DNA of 9,286 nt from Candidatus Omnitrophota bacterium (GCA_026387485.1 JAPLLQ010000146.1:1-9286), one strand, 5' to 3'; positions 1 through 6,615 are shown, numbered from the stretch's first letter. The notes: generated by a model from the letters alone, not told the origin. A program made the numbers and translations.

Positions 1-168
1 CGCTACTAACTCATGGTCACAGGCGATAATTACCTCATCCAGGCTCCTGGCCTGTTTTGCCTTCTCCCAGACATGCTGGATCATTGGTTTGCCGGCGATA
101 TCCGCCAATACCTTAGCCTGGAACCTGGTAGAAGAATATCTTGCCGGAATTACTCCAACTACATCCAT
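1..168 (-). CDS. kdsB: KdsB, 3-deoxy-manno-octulosonate cytidylyltransferase (N-terminal part, runs off window)
   Basis: CMP-KDO synthetase joins CTP and KDO to make CMP-KDO, the donor for the LPS inner core, in the cytoplasm. Only the first 56 codons are inside the window; translation from the ATG at 168-166 begins MDVVGVIPARYSSTRF and continues with GKPMIQHVWEKA and a VIIACDHE segment. These match the nucleotide-binding start of KdsB (IPARYxSTRxPGK, GKPMI, VATDDE-type motif). One oddity is QAK where PGK is usual after STRF. The start lies 2 bases after the rfaE1 stop with an AGG upstream, so it is translated as the third gene of the operon. SpsF/NeuA-type cytidylyltransferases share the opening motif, but the neighbouring heptose kinase favours KdsB. 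Confidence 0.87.
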   Translation of the reverse strand, partial: MDVVGVIPARYSSTRFQAKVLADIAGKPMIQHVWEKAKQARSLDEVIIACDHELVA

Positions 169-170
169 AA

Positions 171-1184
171 TTAACCTAACCTTTCTAAAAGTTCTTTTCT
201 GGTAGTAACCGCAGTGCCAACTTTTCCCACCACAATCCCGGCAGCGTAATTGGCAATATGGGCGGCTTCCAATCTTTTGGCCCCGCTACAAAGCCCCAAA
301 GTGAATGTGCTGATTACCGTATCTCCGGCGCCGGAAACATCAAAGACTTCTTGAGCTACAGTAGGTATATGGGTAGCTCGGCCGCCTTTCTCAAATAATT
401 TCATTCCCTGTTCACCTAAAGTAACCAGTAAGGATTCCAAACCTAAATACTCCATTATCTGGTATCCGGCGGTATCAATATCTTTATCAGTAAACAACCT
501 GTCGCTATCCAACTTAAGCTTATTCTTATTATCCTTAATCTTCAAATTACGCACTGCGTTCTCTAGCTCTTTACGGTTGGGAGTAATAGCGGTAACTCCC
601 CGATAATACTGAAAGTGATCTTCCTTAGGGTCAACCGTAATCACCTTCTTGTGTGCCTGAGCAAGAAGAATTAAGCTCTCCAGCAACTGAGTGTTAATCA
701 CGCCCTTACCATAATCTTCAATTATAATCGCATCAAAATCATCAATGTTATCCTTGATAAAATTAAATATCTTGTGGGTAGATTCTTGAGGTAAAGGCTC
801 GGTATGCTCCCAGTCAACCCTAACTATCTGCTGATGCCCGGCAATAATCCGGGTCTTAACCGTAGTGTATCTTTCTTTCTCAACAAATATACCCCGGGAG
901 CTGATTTTTTTCTTCTTTAATTCAGACTTAAGAATTTCAGCGTTCTTATCCCTGCCAATCACCCCGGCTAAAGTTACCTGGGCATCAAAAGAACGGATAT
1001 TATTGGCTACATTAGCAGCTCCGCCCGGTATATAGGTCTTACGATTTGCCCAAAGCACCGGAACCGGCGCCTCCGGAGAGATCCTCTCTACCTTACCCCA
1101 AATATATTCGTCAAGGATTAGGTCTCCGATAACCAGAACCTTTATTTTATTAAATCTATTGATTATCTCTTTGAGGTGCTTCAT
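171..1184 (-). CDS. rfaE1: D-glycero-beta-D-manno-heptose-7-phosphate kinase (RfaE1/HldA)
   Basis: Phosphorylates heptose 7-phosphate at C1 to the 1,7-bisphosphate, a cytoplasmic step in making ADP-heptose for the LPS core. The 337-residue protein is a PfkB/ribokinase-fold sugar kinase: VIGDLILDEY near residues 18-27, the family-typical RISPEAPVPVL segment (about 35-44), GGAANVANNI at 54-63, and the C-terminal DVSGAGDT at 282-289 with D288 as expected catalytic base. The length fits a kinase-only protein; the adenylyltransferase domain fused to it in E. coli HldE is absent, so that step must be encoded elsewhere. The ATG overlaps the upstream gene's TGA as ATGA, implying translational coupling, and kdsB follows 2 bases after the stop. 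Family assignment is secure. Confidence 0.95.
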   Translation of the reverse strand: MKHLKEIINRFNKIKVLVIGDLILDEYIWGKVERISPEAPVPVLWANRKTYIPGGAANVANNIRSFDAQVTLAGVIGRDKNAEILKSELKKKKISSRGIFVEKERYTTVKTRIIAGHQQIVRVDWEHTEPLPQESTHKIFNFIKDNIDDFDAIIIEDYGKGVINTQLLESLILLAQAHKKVITVDPKEDHFQYYRGVTAITPNRKELENAVRNLKIKDNKNKLKLDSDRLFTDKDIDTAGYQIMEYLGLESLLVTLGEQGMKLFEKGGRATHIPTVAQEVFDVSGAGDTVISTFTLGLCSGAKRLEAAHIANYAAGIVVGKVGTAVTTRKELLERLG

Positions 1185-2110
1185 ATTTTTTCCACTACTG
1201 CCTGGGCTAAAAGCGGCAGGATTATTTCATGGTGGCCAATGATATAATAGCCTTTACCGCTTGAGCCTGTAGTCCGGGAAACTATATTTTGTGCCGGCCG
1301 GTAATGATAGATCATATCGAAGTTTGCCGCAGTAAAATCTTTAACCTGATTGCCTAAATTACGAGCCAAGTTCAGGGCCTTTAAGAAAACTTCGGGCATA
1401 ATCACTGTTGAGCCGAAATTCAAAACTACTCCTCCATTATTTAAAGAACAGATTTCCTCGGTTAGGGTATGAAAATCACGGCCTGATCCTTCGGCGGTTA
1501 ATCCGGCATTAAAAGATGGGTGCTGATGGATTATATCAGTCCCTATAGCTACGAAAACGCAAAGCGGAACTTTATATTTATAAGCATTGTAAAGAAGGCT
1601 TAAATTCTTATAGGGCAGCTTGGTTTCACTTATCTTTTTAGCTACGGAATAACCTAATCCTAAATTTTGCTTTACGCCTTCCTTTACCGCTGTATTAATG
1701 AAATCCGCGGTCTCCTCGCCCATCCCGAATTTACCCTTTTTAAGATTCTCGGCGACATCCTCGGAGGTCCGGCCCTGAAAAGCAATTTCAAAATCATGGA
1801 TAATCCCAGCACCATTTAAGCAAATACAGGTAATTATCTTCCTCTTGATCAGCTCAATTAATACTGGATTTAAGCCGCACTTTATGACATGGGCGCCAGC
1901 CATAAAAATAACCCCTTTCCCCTTTTTATGGGCCCTGACTAGCGCATCAACAATAGCCCGTAAATCCCGAGCTTTTAAGATATCAGGTAAAGAATCAAAG
2001 AAGCTGGAGAAGCTCTTCTTTTTTGCCGGAATCCGGGCAAAATCCCTGATCCCAACCTTGCTAAAGCGCGACTTAACCGAAGATGTCTTAACCTTGTTTA
2101 TATTAATCAT
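1181..2110 (-). CDS. Deoxyhypusine synthase-like protein, function unknown
   Basis: A 309-residue soluble protein, first gene of the LPS-precursor operon. It resembles the deoxyhypusine/homospermidine synthase superfamily (NAD-dependent aminobutyl transfer from spermidine): MAGAHVIKCGLNP at 70-82, LNGAGIIHDFE at 98-108 (compare the TTAGGVEEDL region of true DHS), a KVPLCVFVAIGTD segment at 180-192, GGVVLNFGST at 226-235, and a C-terminal helix IILPLLAQAVVEK like that closing DHS. K286 in GSSGKG sits about where DHS has its catalytic GK, but the segment after it is shorter. Eukaryotic DHS modifies eIF5A; bacteria lack that target, so the substrate here is unknown. The linkage to rfaE1 and kdsB suggests an envelope or sugar role, which is inference. 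No clear Shine-Dalgarno precedes the ATG. Confidence 0.7.
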   Translation of the reverse strand: MININKVKTSSVKSRFSKVGIRDFARIPAKKKSFSSFFDSLPDILKARDLRAIVDALVRAHKKGKGVIFMAGAHVIKCGLNPVLIELIKRKIITCICLNGAGIIHDFEIAFQGRTSEDVAENLKKGKFGMGEETADFINTAVKEGVKQNLGLGYSVAKKISETKLPYKNLSLLYNAYKYKVPLCVFVAIGTDIIHQHPSFNAGLTAEGSGRDFHTLTEEICSLNNGGVVLNFGSTVIMPEVFLKALNLARNLGNQVKDFTAANFDMIYHYRPAQNIVSRTTGSSGKGYYIIGHHEIILPLLAQAVVEKI

Positions 2111-2122
2111 GGCGAAGTTATA

Positions 2123-2150
2123 ATTTTAGCACAAATTACCGCTAAATCAA
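2123..2150 (-). promoter_or_regulatory. Candidate sigma70-type promoter for the minus-strand LPS operon
   Basis: Read on the minus strand, TTGATT (2150-2145) and TAAAAT (2128-2123) are separated by 16 bases, a reasonable -35/-10 pair, placed just upstream of the ATG at 2110. The start of transcription would fall within about ten bases of the start codon, giving a very short or nearly leaderless message, which agrees with the lack of a visible Shine-Dalgarno. Both hexamers are imperfect and the region is AT-rich, so this is only a candidate. Confidence 0.35.
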
Positions 2151-2171
2151 CTACATATTTCTACTTTTATC

Positions 2172-2331
2172 GGATGGCTTGGCTTGATTTCGAGCAGCAC
2201 GTGTGCAGCCCGAGCGGGCAGGGTTCGCCAGCTATCAAAACTTAGCGAGAGCGAGGGCGAAGGCCGAGCGAAGATTTTCCTCGCTGGGGAAAATCGAGCA
2301 GTGCTGCGAGAAACAAGACAAGGCAGACGCT
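2172..2331. repeat. Palindromic GC-rich intergenic repeat element
   Basis: A roughly 160-base element in the divergent intergenic region. Its ends are imperfect inverted repeats: 2172-2200 pairs with the complement of 2301-2328, sharing CTTG, CTTG and GCAGCAC blocks. Inside are a GCCC-GAGC-GGGC hairpin (2208-2219), a purine-rich run of GCGAG/GCGAAG units (about 2243-2272), and an 8-bp hairpin GATTTTCC/GGAAAATC (2273-2295). It is visibly richer in G+C than the AT-rich flanks. Its right third recurs inverted at the far end of the window. No protein similarity is seen, so a REP/MITE-like non-autonomous element or structured RNA are the candidates. Confidence 0.6.
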
Positions 2332-2335
2332 AAAA
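2272..2335 (+). repeat. 64-base dispersed repeat, left copy
   Basis: These 64 bases match the reverse complement of 9223-9286 at 62 positions; the two differences are at 2296 (G versus A) and 2300 (A versus G). The match includes the GATTTTCC/GGAAAATC hairpin with a 7-base loop and the GTGCTGCGAG...GGCAGACGC tail. Similarity ends at 2335, so this is a real element boundary near the ttcA ribosome-binding site. The leftward extent of homology cannot be judged because the other copy reaches the window edge. Confidence 0.9.
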
Positions 2336-2352
2336 TAATAGAAAGGTTATTT

Positions 2353-3072
2353 ATGTCAATATTACAGGGATCGGAGTTTTATATTTCTAAGCGTATCGGC
2401 AGGGCGATTATAGATTATAAGATGCTTGCCGAAGGCGATAAGATTGCGGTGGCAGTTTCCGGCGGCAAGGATAGCCTGACCCTTTTACGGATATTAAATG
2501 ACCGTAAGGCATTTGTTCCGATAAAATATGATTTACTGGCGGTGCATATTGATATGGGCTATCCGCGCTCCTGCAGCAAAAAGCTTGAAAGATATTTTAA
2601 GAAGATGGGAATGAAATATCATATTGAGAAAGTTGATGTGTTAAAGAAGACTAATAAGAAAGATATAAATTGTTTCTGGTGTTCTTGGAACAGAAGGAAA
2701 GCTCTTTTTGAAACAGCTAACCGTTTTAGCTGCACTAAGGTTGCCTTAGGCCATCATATGGATGATATTGTTGAGACGATTTTATTGAACCTATTTTTTC
2801 AGGGAGAGATCTCGGCAATGGCCCCGAAACAGGAATTATTTAAAGGAAAGATTACTTTAATCAGACCCTTGGCTTATGTAGAAGAATATATGATCAAGCG
2901 CTTTGCCAAGGAAACGAAAATACCGCATGAAACCTGTATTTGCCCTAATTCTTTGATCTCCAATCGTGCCAAAATGGGTAAGATTATCAGTGAGCTAAAG
3001 AAAGTTTGCCCTGATATAAAGAAAAATATCTTTCGCAGCCTAAAAAGGATTAAGAAGGATTATTTGCTTTAA
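2353..3072 (+). CDS. ttcA: TtcA-family tRNA 2-thiocytidine biosynthesis protein
   Basis: Predicted ATP-dependent, iron-sulfur tRNA thiolase that makes 2-thiocytidine at position 32. From the ATG at 2353 the protein has 239 residues: PP-loop SGGKDS at 36-41 that activates the base with ATP, HIDMGY at 65-70, the CFWC pair C107/C110, the strongly TtcA-like LGHHMDDIVET at 132-142, RPLAYVEE at 171-178, and C195/C197, one of which should be the third cluster ligand. The frame stays open upstream to an ATG at 2203, but that stretch translates the repeat element; AAAGG at 2342-2346, six bases before 2353, and the family's usual N-terminus fix the later start. It is shorter than E. coli TtcA (about 310 residues) through trimmed ends. 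A related PP-loop thiolase is a less likely alternative. Confidence 0.85.
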   Translation: MSILQGSEFYISKRIGRAIIDYKMLAEGDKIAVAVSGGKDSLTLLRILNDRKAFVPIKYDLLAVHIDMGYPRSCSKKLERYFKKMGMKYHIEKVDVLKKTNKKDINCFWCSWNRRKALFETANRFSCTKVALGHHMDDIVETILLNLFFQGEISAMAPKQELFKGKITLIRPLAYVEEYMIKRFAKETKIPHETCICPNSLISNRAKMGKIISELKKVCPDIKKNIFRSLKRIKKDYLL

Positions 3073-3075
3073 GTG

Positions 3076-3084
3076 TGGTATAAT
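3076..3084 (+). promoter_or_regulatory. Extended -10 promoter for rmuC and downstream genes
   Basis: TGGTATAAT is a perfect TGnTATAAT extended -10 (TATAAT at 3079-3084), beginning just after the ttcA stop codon at 3072. Extended -10 sites do not need a good -35, and the hexamer 17 bases upstream (AGGATT) is poor. Transcription should start near 3091, leaving about 38 bases of leader before the rmuC ATG. It would let rmuC and the genes after it be transcribed independently of ttcA. Confidence 0.6.
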
Positions 3085-3128
3085 AAAAAGAGTAGTTAAT
3101 GGATAGTAGATAGAATTTAGGGGGAAAT

Positions 3129-4061
3129 ATGGTTTGGGCTATAGGGTTATTATTTTTGATTTTATTTATAATCGTTATCGCGATTGTGCTTAAAATATCT
3201 TCGCAGGTTAACCTCCAGCTTAATCAGATGAACCAGTCCCTTCAGGAGGCAAATAAGGTCATTGGTTCAAATTTAAGCAATGCTACGGGTGTCTTTGGCA
3301 GTGTCAAAGAACAATTAGGAAGGTTACAAGAGACAAACCAGCAGATTATGGATATCAGTAAGGATATCTCTAGCCTCCAGGAGTTACTTCGGGCTCCTAA
3401 ATTCAGAGGTTCCATGGGAGAGACGCTTCTAGAGAGCCTACTCTCTCAGGTTTTACCCAAAGAGCATTATGCTACCCAATACCGTTTTAAATCCGGGGAT
3501 AGCGTGGATGCGGTGATTAAACTGGGTAATCGCCTGGTGCCAGTTGATGCTAAATTTAGTTTAGAGAATTTTCAGAAGATGCTTGATGCTCAGGATGAAC
3601 AGTTAAAAGTACAATTCCGCCGGAAGTTCTTACAAGATGTTAAAAATCGGATTGATGAAATTGCCGCCAAATACATTCTTCCTGATGAAAATACCTATGA
3701 TTTCGCCCTGATGTATATCCCGGCGGAGAATGTCTATTATGAAGTGATTATCAAGGAAGATATTTTCTCTTATAGTATGTCCAAAAAAGTCATTCCGGTT
3801 TCGCCAAATACCTTTTACGCCTATTTACAGGTAATCTGTCTAGGGTTAAAGGGCCTTAAAATTGAGGAAAACGCCAAGAATATTTTAAAAGGCTTAAGCG
3901 GCCTTTCAGTAGAGATCAATAAATTCAAAGAAGATTTTGATACTTTAGGCAATCATCTTGGGAATGCCAATACTAAATATACGGATAGCCAAAAGAGACT
4001 AGAGAGATTTTCCGAAAAATTAATCAATATCCAGGATACCAAACGCACGGAATTAAAGTAG
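3129..4061 (+). CDS. rmuC: RmuC family protein (putative DNA recombination protein)
   Basis: RmuC proteins are membrane-anchored proteins with a PD-(D/E)XK nuclease-like core; in E. coli loss of RmuC raises inversion at short inverted repeats. Visible here: one N-terminal membrane segment (about residues 3-22), a polar coiled-coil-like stretch (about 25-88, rich in Q, N and L), KFRGSMGE at 91-98 opening the conserved core, VDAVI at 126-130, PVDAKFSLENF at 138-148, and MYIPAENVYYEVI later in the core. At 310 residues it is shorter than E. coli RmuC (about 475), mainly from a short coiled coil, as is common. AGGGGG at 3119-3124 is a strong ribosome-binding site four bases before the ATG. DUF167 follows after 11 bases. 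Confidence 0.93.
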   Translation: MVWAIGLLFLILFIIVIAIVLKISSQVNLQLNQMNQSLQEANKVIGSNLSNATGVFGSVKEQLGRLQETNQQIMDISKDISSLQELLRAPKFRGSMGETLLESLLSQVLPKEHYATQYRFKSGDSVDAVIKLGNRLVPVDAKFSLENFQKMLDAQDEQLKVQFRRKFLQDVKNRIDEIAAKYILPDENTYDFALMYIPAENVYYEVIIKEDIFSYSMSKKVIPVSPNTFYAYLQVICLGLKGLKIEENAKNILKGLSGLSVEINKFKEDFDTLGNHLGNANTKYTDSQKRLERFSEKLINIQDTKRTELK

Positions 4062-4072
4062 GTTAGAGTTCA

Positions 4073-4291
4073 ATGGTCTTTAAGATTCGAGTTGTAGCGA
4101 AAGCTTCAAGAAATCTGATTAAAAAAGAAGATCAGGGTTTTAAAATATACTTAACCAAGCCTGCGCAGGACGGCCTGGCTAATCAGCAGCTGGTAGGATT
4201 ATTATCTGAATACTTAGGTATAAGCAAATCCTGCATAGCAATAATTAAGGGTTTAAAATCGAGGGATAAACTTGTTAAAATCACTGAATAA
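4073..4291 (+). CDS. DUF167/YggU family small protein
   Basis: A 72-residue protein of the DUF167 (YggU) family, whose role is unknown. The pattern is typical: IRVVAKASRN at the start (family I-x-V-x-P-x-A-x-R-N), a G-F-K-I-Y-L-T strand, KPAQDGLANQQLV at 29-41 (family PPxDGKAN), and KGLKSRDKLVKI at the end (family GxxSRxK). It lies 11 bases after rmuC and its last 20 bases overlap the pgeF start. DUF167 genes are often found near small housekeeping genes such as YggS/YggT or pgeF, so the linkage here is unsurprising. No ribosome-binding site stands out beyond TTAGAG upstream of the ATG. Confidence 0.85.
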   Translation: MVFKIRVVAKASRNLIKKEDQGFKIYLTKPAQDGLANQQLVGLLSEYLGISKSCIAIIKGLKSRDKLVKITE

Positions 4292-5015
4292 AAGAAATTC
4301 ATTTTCCGGTCTATTCGCATCGGAGATCGCTTATGGTTTTAGCAGTCGCTCTCTGGGGAATATGTCTTTGTATCACGGCAATACCGAAAGTTCACTGGAT
4401 AACCGTAAGCATTTTTTAAGTAACCTGGGGATAAACTGGAGGGATTTAATCTGCGCCAAACAGGTGCACGCTAGTAATGTGAAATTGGTAACCGAAAAAG
4501 AGAAAGGAAGAGGTGCTTTTAGTTATGATGCTGCGCTCGCGGATACCGATGCTTTGATTACGGATAGAAAGAATCTGCCTCTAGCGGTATTTACCGCGGA
4601 TTGCCATTCCATATTTTTATTTGACCCCAAAACTCCGGCAGTAGGCTTAGTTCATGCCGGTTGGCGCAGCAGCAAGGAGAAGATTACTTTAAAGGCAGTA
4701 AAATTGATGCAGGAGAAATTTAATACTCTAGCAGAAAATTTATTGGTTAGTTTTGGCCCGGTTATAAGGAATTGCTGTTATGAAGTAGGAAGCGAATTTA
4801 AAAATCACTTTCCCCAAGATATAGTTGAAAGAGGCTCCCGTCTATTCTTGGACTTAATCAGGACAAACAAAAGAGACCTGCATAGTTTAGGGGTAAAAGA
4901 AAGGAATATCTTTGATCCGGCAATCTGCACCTCCTGCAATAACGAGGGATTCTTTTCGTATCGCAAAGAGGGGAAATCCTGTGGCAGGATGATGTCGGTG
5001 GTAATGCTAAGATGA
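4272..5015 (+). CDS. pgeF: PgeF/YfiH family protein (peptidoglycan editing factor, multicopper polyphenol oxidase-like)
   Basis: This family (YfiH, relatives of human LACC1) is described as a cytoplasmic peptidoglycan-quality enzyme and as a purine nucleoside phosphorylase/adenosine deaminase. The metal-site residues are present: H66 in KQVHAS, C111 in TADCH, and H128 in VHAGWR (127-132). GPVIRNCCYEVG, DPAICTSC and FFSYRKEGKSCGRM also fit the family. The 247-residue length is normal. The start is a TTG inside the DUF167 gene, chosen because GAGGG lies six bases upstream and the family region FASEIAYGFSSR begins soon after; there is no in-frame ATG before that. The coding overlap of 20 bases points to coupled translation. 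Confidence 0.88.
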   Translation: MLKSLNKRNSFSGLFASEIAYGFSSRSLGNMSLYHGNTESSLDNRKHFLSNLGINWRDLICAKQVHASNVKLVTEKEKGRGAFSYDAALADTDALITDRKNLPLAVFTADCHSIFLFDPKTPAVGLVHAGWRSSKEKITLKAVKLMQEKFNTLAENLLVSFGPVIRNCCYEVGSEFKNHFPQDIVERGSRLFLDLIRTNKRDLHSLGVKERNIFDPAICTSCNNEGFFSYRKEGKSCGRMMSVVMLR

Positions 5016-5181
5016 TCTAGCTGAATTCGGAGAGGGGCTTAAGGTTTTAGATTGTAGCTGTGGTTTGGAAAAGGGGAATAGCTTTAAGGTCTATATCAGC
5101 GCCGAAGACCCGACGATTGTCTTTGATGTTTGTTCTCAGTTCGGCAGGATTAGGTCAGTTAAGGTCAATGAAATAGGATAA
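5011..5181 (+). other. Start-less open frame after pgeF, possible one-base-broken small gene
   Basis: The 171-base gap between pgeF and the flavodoxin gene is open in one frame for 56 codons to a TAA at 5179-5181. Its product looks protein-like: EFGEGLKVLDCSCGLEKG, then KVYISAEDPTIVFDVC and GRIRSVKVNE, with a strand-helix-strand feel and two cysteines in CSC. There is no ATG or GTG in the frame; only a late TTG at 5065. An ATG at 5012 overlaps the pgeF stop as ATGA but reads ATG ATC TAG. One extra G (ATGGATCTA) would join it to this frame as a 57-codon, coupled gene. I recognise no family. It may be a pseudogene, a sequencing error, or chance. Confidence 0.4.
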
Positions 5182-5186
5182 GAAAG

Positions 5187-5663
5187 ATGGCTAGAGCGAT
5201 AGTTATTTATTATTCCCGTAGCGGCAATACCAAAAAAATGGCTGAGTTAATTGCTGAAGGGATTAAAAAAGAGGAAGTGGAAGTTACGTTAAAAGATATT
5301 AAAGATGTTAATGTTGATGAACTTTTAAAATACGACGGGATAGCTATTGGTTCGCCTACTTATTACGGCACAATGGCTTCCCAGATTAAGCAACTTTTTG
5401 ATGATTCAGTTAAATTCCACGGTAAATTAGAGGGTAAATTTGGAGCTGCCTTTGCCTCTAGTGCCAATACCGCCGGTGGTAATGAAACCACGATTCTGGA
5501 TATATTAAATGCTATGCTTATCCATGGTATGATTATCCAGGGAGATTGCCAGGGCGACCATTACGGGGCAGTGGCAATCGGCGCGCCAGATATCCGCTCA
5601 ATCAAGGAATGCCTGAGGATGGGTGGGCGTTTTGCCAAGCTGATTAAAAAATGTACAATATAA
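5187..5663 (+). CDS. Flavodoxin-fold FMN protein, WrbA/NAD(P)H:quinone oxidoreductase-like
   Basis: Cytoplasmic FMN-binding electron carrier or quinone reductase. The 158-residue protein is a single flavodoxin domain: YYSRSGNT at 8-15 is the phosphate-binding loop, GSPTYYG at 55-61 and ASQIKQLFD at 64-72 form the second FMN loop and helix, and SSANTAGGNETT at 91-102 followed by MLIHGM (110-115) is the WrbA-type third loop (AGGQETT, HHGM). WrbA proteins are usually around 190-200 residues, so this is a compact version, closer to short flavodoxin family proteins. GGATAAG precedes the ATG at about eight bases. The cutA start lies inside its last codons (13-base overlap), so the two are co-translated. 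The electron partner is not evident. Confidence 0.88.
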   Translation: MARAIVIYYSRSGNTKKMAELIAEGIKKEEVEVTLKDIKDVNVDELLKYDGIAIGSPTYYGTMASQIKQLFDDSVKFHGKLEGKFGAAFASSANTAGGNETTILDILNAMLIHGMIIQGDCQGDHYGAVAIGAPDIRSIKECLRMGGRFAKLIKKCTI

Positions 5664-5962
5664 TCTTTATTACCGTGGCAAATAAAAAAGAAGCAAACTA
5701 TATTGCCGAGGTATTATTAAAGAAGAGACTAGTAGCTTGTGTAAATATAGTCGATAAAATAGAATCTCTTTTCCGGTGGAAGGGTAAGATTGATAGAGCC
5801 AAGGAAAACCTGTTAATTGTAAAAACCCGAAAGAGTAAATTATCTCAGATTATCAAACTGGTTAAATCCGTGCATAGCTATGAAGTTCCGGAGATAATCG
5901 CGCTTCCCATAGTTGCTGGCTTTAAACCATATCTTAATTGGATAGATGAATCCCTCAGGTAA
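5651..5962 (+). CDS. cutA: CutA, divalent cation tolerance protein
   Basis: CutA1 is a small trimeric protein of PII-like fold linked to tolerance of copper and other divalent metals; its exact action is unsettled. The 103 residues show the family patterns in order: ITVANKKEA near the start, LVACVNIVDKIESLFRWKGK at 27-46 with C30, LLIVKT at 54-59, and HSYEVPEIIALPI at 75-87 followed by YLNWI. Length is usual. It overlaps the flavodoxin gene upstream by 13 bases and ccdA downstream by 17. In E. coli cutA also lies next to the CcdA-domain gene dsbD, so cutA-ccdA adjacency is a recurring arrangement. Confidence 0.96.
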   Translation: MYNIIFITVANKKEANYIAEVLLKKRLVACVNIVDKIESLFRWKGKIDRAKENLLIVKTRKSKLSQIIKLVKSVHSYEVPEIIALPIVAGFKPYLNWIDESLR

Positions 5963-6614
5963 CCCGATTGATTATCTTTTTGCTTTTTTTGGCGGAGTTT
6001 TAATCAGTTTTACTCCCTGTATTTATCCGCTTATCCCGGTTAGCGCTGGTTATATAACTTTTAGAAGTGGGGCTTCCAAATTCAAAGCCTTCATATTAAG
6101 TTTATTTTATGTCAGCGGAATAGCCATTACTTATTCTATCCTTGGTTTAATCGCTGCTTTAACCGGTTCATTTTTCGGGAGGATAAGTACACACTATTTG
6201 ACCTATTTTATCGTCGGCATAATTATTTTTTTATTCGGGATAATGATGTGGTTTGGTCTATTTAATTTTTCTTTCCGGGGATTGGCCGGAATAAAAGAAA
6301 AAAGTAATGGCTATTTCTCTACCTTTGTCTTAGGGATAACCTCCGGATTTATCGCTTCACCCTGTCTGACTCCGGTTTTAGGCTCAATACTTGCTTATAT
6401 CGCCACCAAAAAGAATCTATTTTTTGGGATGGGGCTTTTAATGAGTTTTGCCTATGGCATGGGTTTAATTCTAATTCTTAGCGGGACCTTCGCAAGTATA
6501 TTGATTAATCTTCCTAAGTCAGGGAAGTGGATGCTTTATGCTAAAAAAATTGTTTCTTTAATCCTGCTAGCAGCAGGATTATATTTTATCTGGACGGGAG
6601 TAAGAAGGATATAA
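5946..6614 (+). CDS. ccdA: CcdA, membrane thiol-disulfide electron carrier
   Basis: CcdA (cytochrome c biogenesis protein, DsbD transmembrane-domain family) passes reducing power from cytoplasmic thioredoxin across the inner membrane to extracytoplasmic thioredoxin-like proteins. The 222-residue protein has about six hydrophobic segments (roughly 9-31, 45-73, 84-105, 125-152, 158-186, 200-218). The two redox cysteines sit in the expected proline-flanked motifs: C25 in SFTPCIYPLIP and C140 in IASPCLTPVLG. Its start lies within cutA (17-base overlap) and the stop is one base before the TlpA-like lipoprotein, its likely client. A strong hairpin lies in the last 60 bases of the gene. Confidence 0.94.
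   Translation: MNPSGNPIDYLFAFFGGVLISFTPCIYPLIPVSAGYITFRSGASKFKAFILSLFYVSGIAITYSILGLIAALTGSFFGRISTHYLTYFIVGIIIFLFGIMMWFGLFNFSFRGLAGIKEKSNGYFSTFVLGITSGFIASPCLTPVLGSILAYIATKKNLFFGMGLLMSFAYGMGLILILSGTFASILINLPKSGKWMLYAKKIVSLILLAAGLYFIWTGVRRI
6559..6581 (+). other. 10-bp perfect hairpin inside the 3' end of ccdA
   Basis: Ten bases, TAATCCTGCT (6559-6568), pair exactly with AGCAGGATTA (6572-6581) around a three-base AGC loop. The bases after it are T-rich (TATTTTAT). It lies in codons for LILLAAGLY of ccdA, about 30 bases before the stop and before the tlpA-like ribosome-binding site. It could attenuate or process the message between ccdA and the lipoprotein, but a codon-driven coincidence is possible. 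Confidence 0.4.
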
Positions 6615-6615
6615 T

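Noticed and set aside
1..168. SpsF/other sugar cytidylyltransferase instead of KdsB
   Set aside because: The opening motif is shared, but GKPMIQHV and the heptose-kinase neighbour favour KdsB; the rest of the gene is outside the window.
1845..2123. A 92-codon plus-strand open frame
   Set aside because: It is antisense to the deoxyhypusine-synthase-like gene, whose protein shows clear family patterns and operon coupling; the antisense product has no recognisable features.
2203..2352. ttcA starting at the upstream ATG
   Set aside because: The extra residues come from the repeat element, have no family match, and a good ribosome-binding site precedes the ATG at 2353.
2111..2352. tRNA or known riboswitch in the divergent region
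   Set aside because: The hairpins do not form a cloverleaf and no riboswitch core sequence that I recognise is present.
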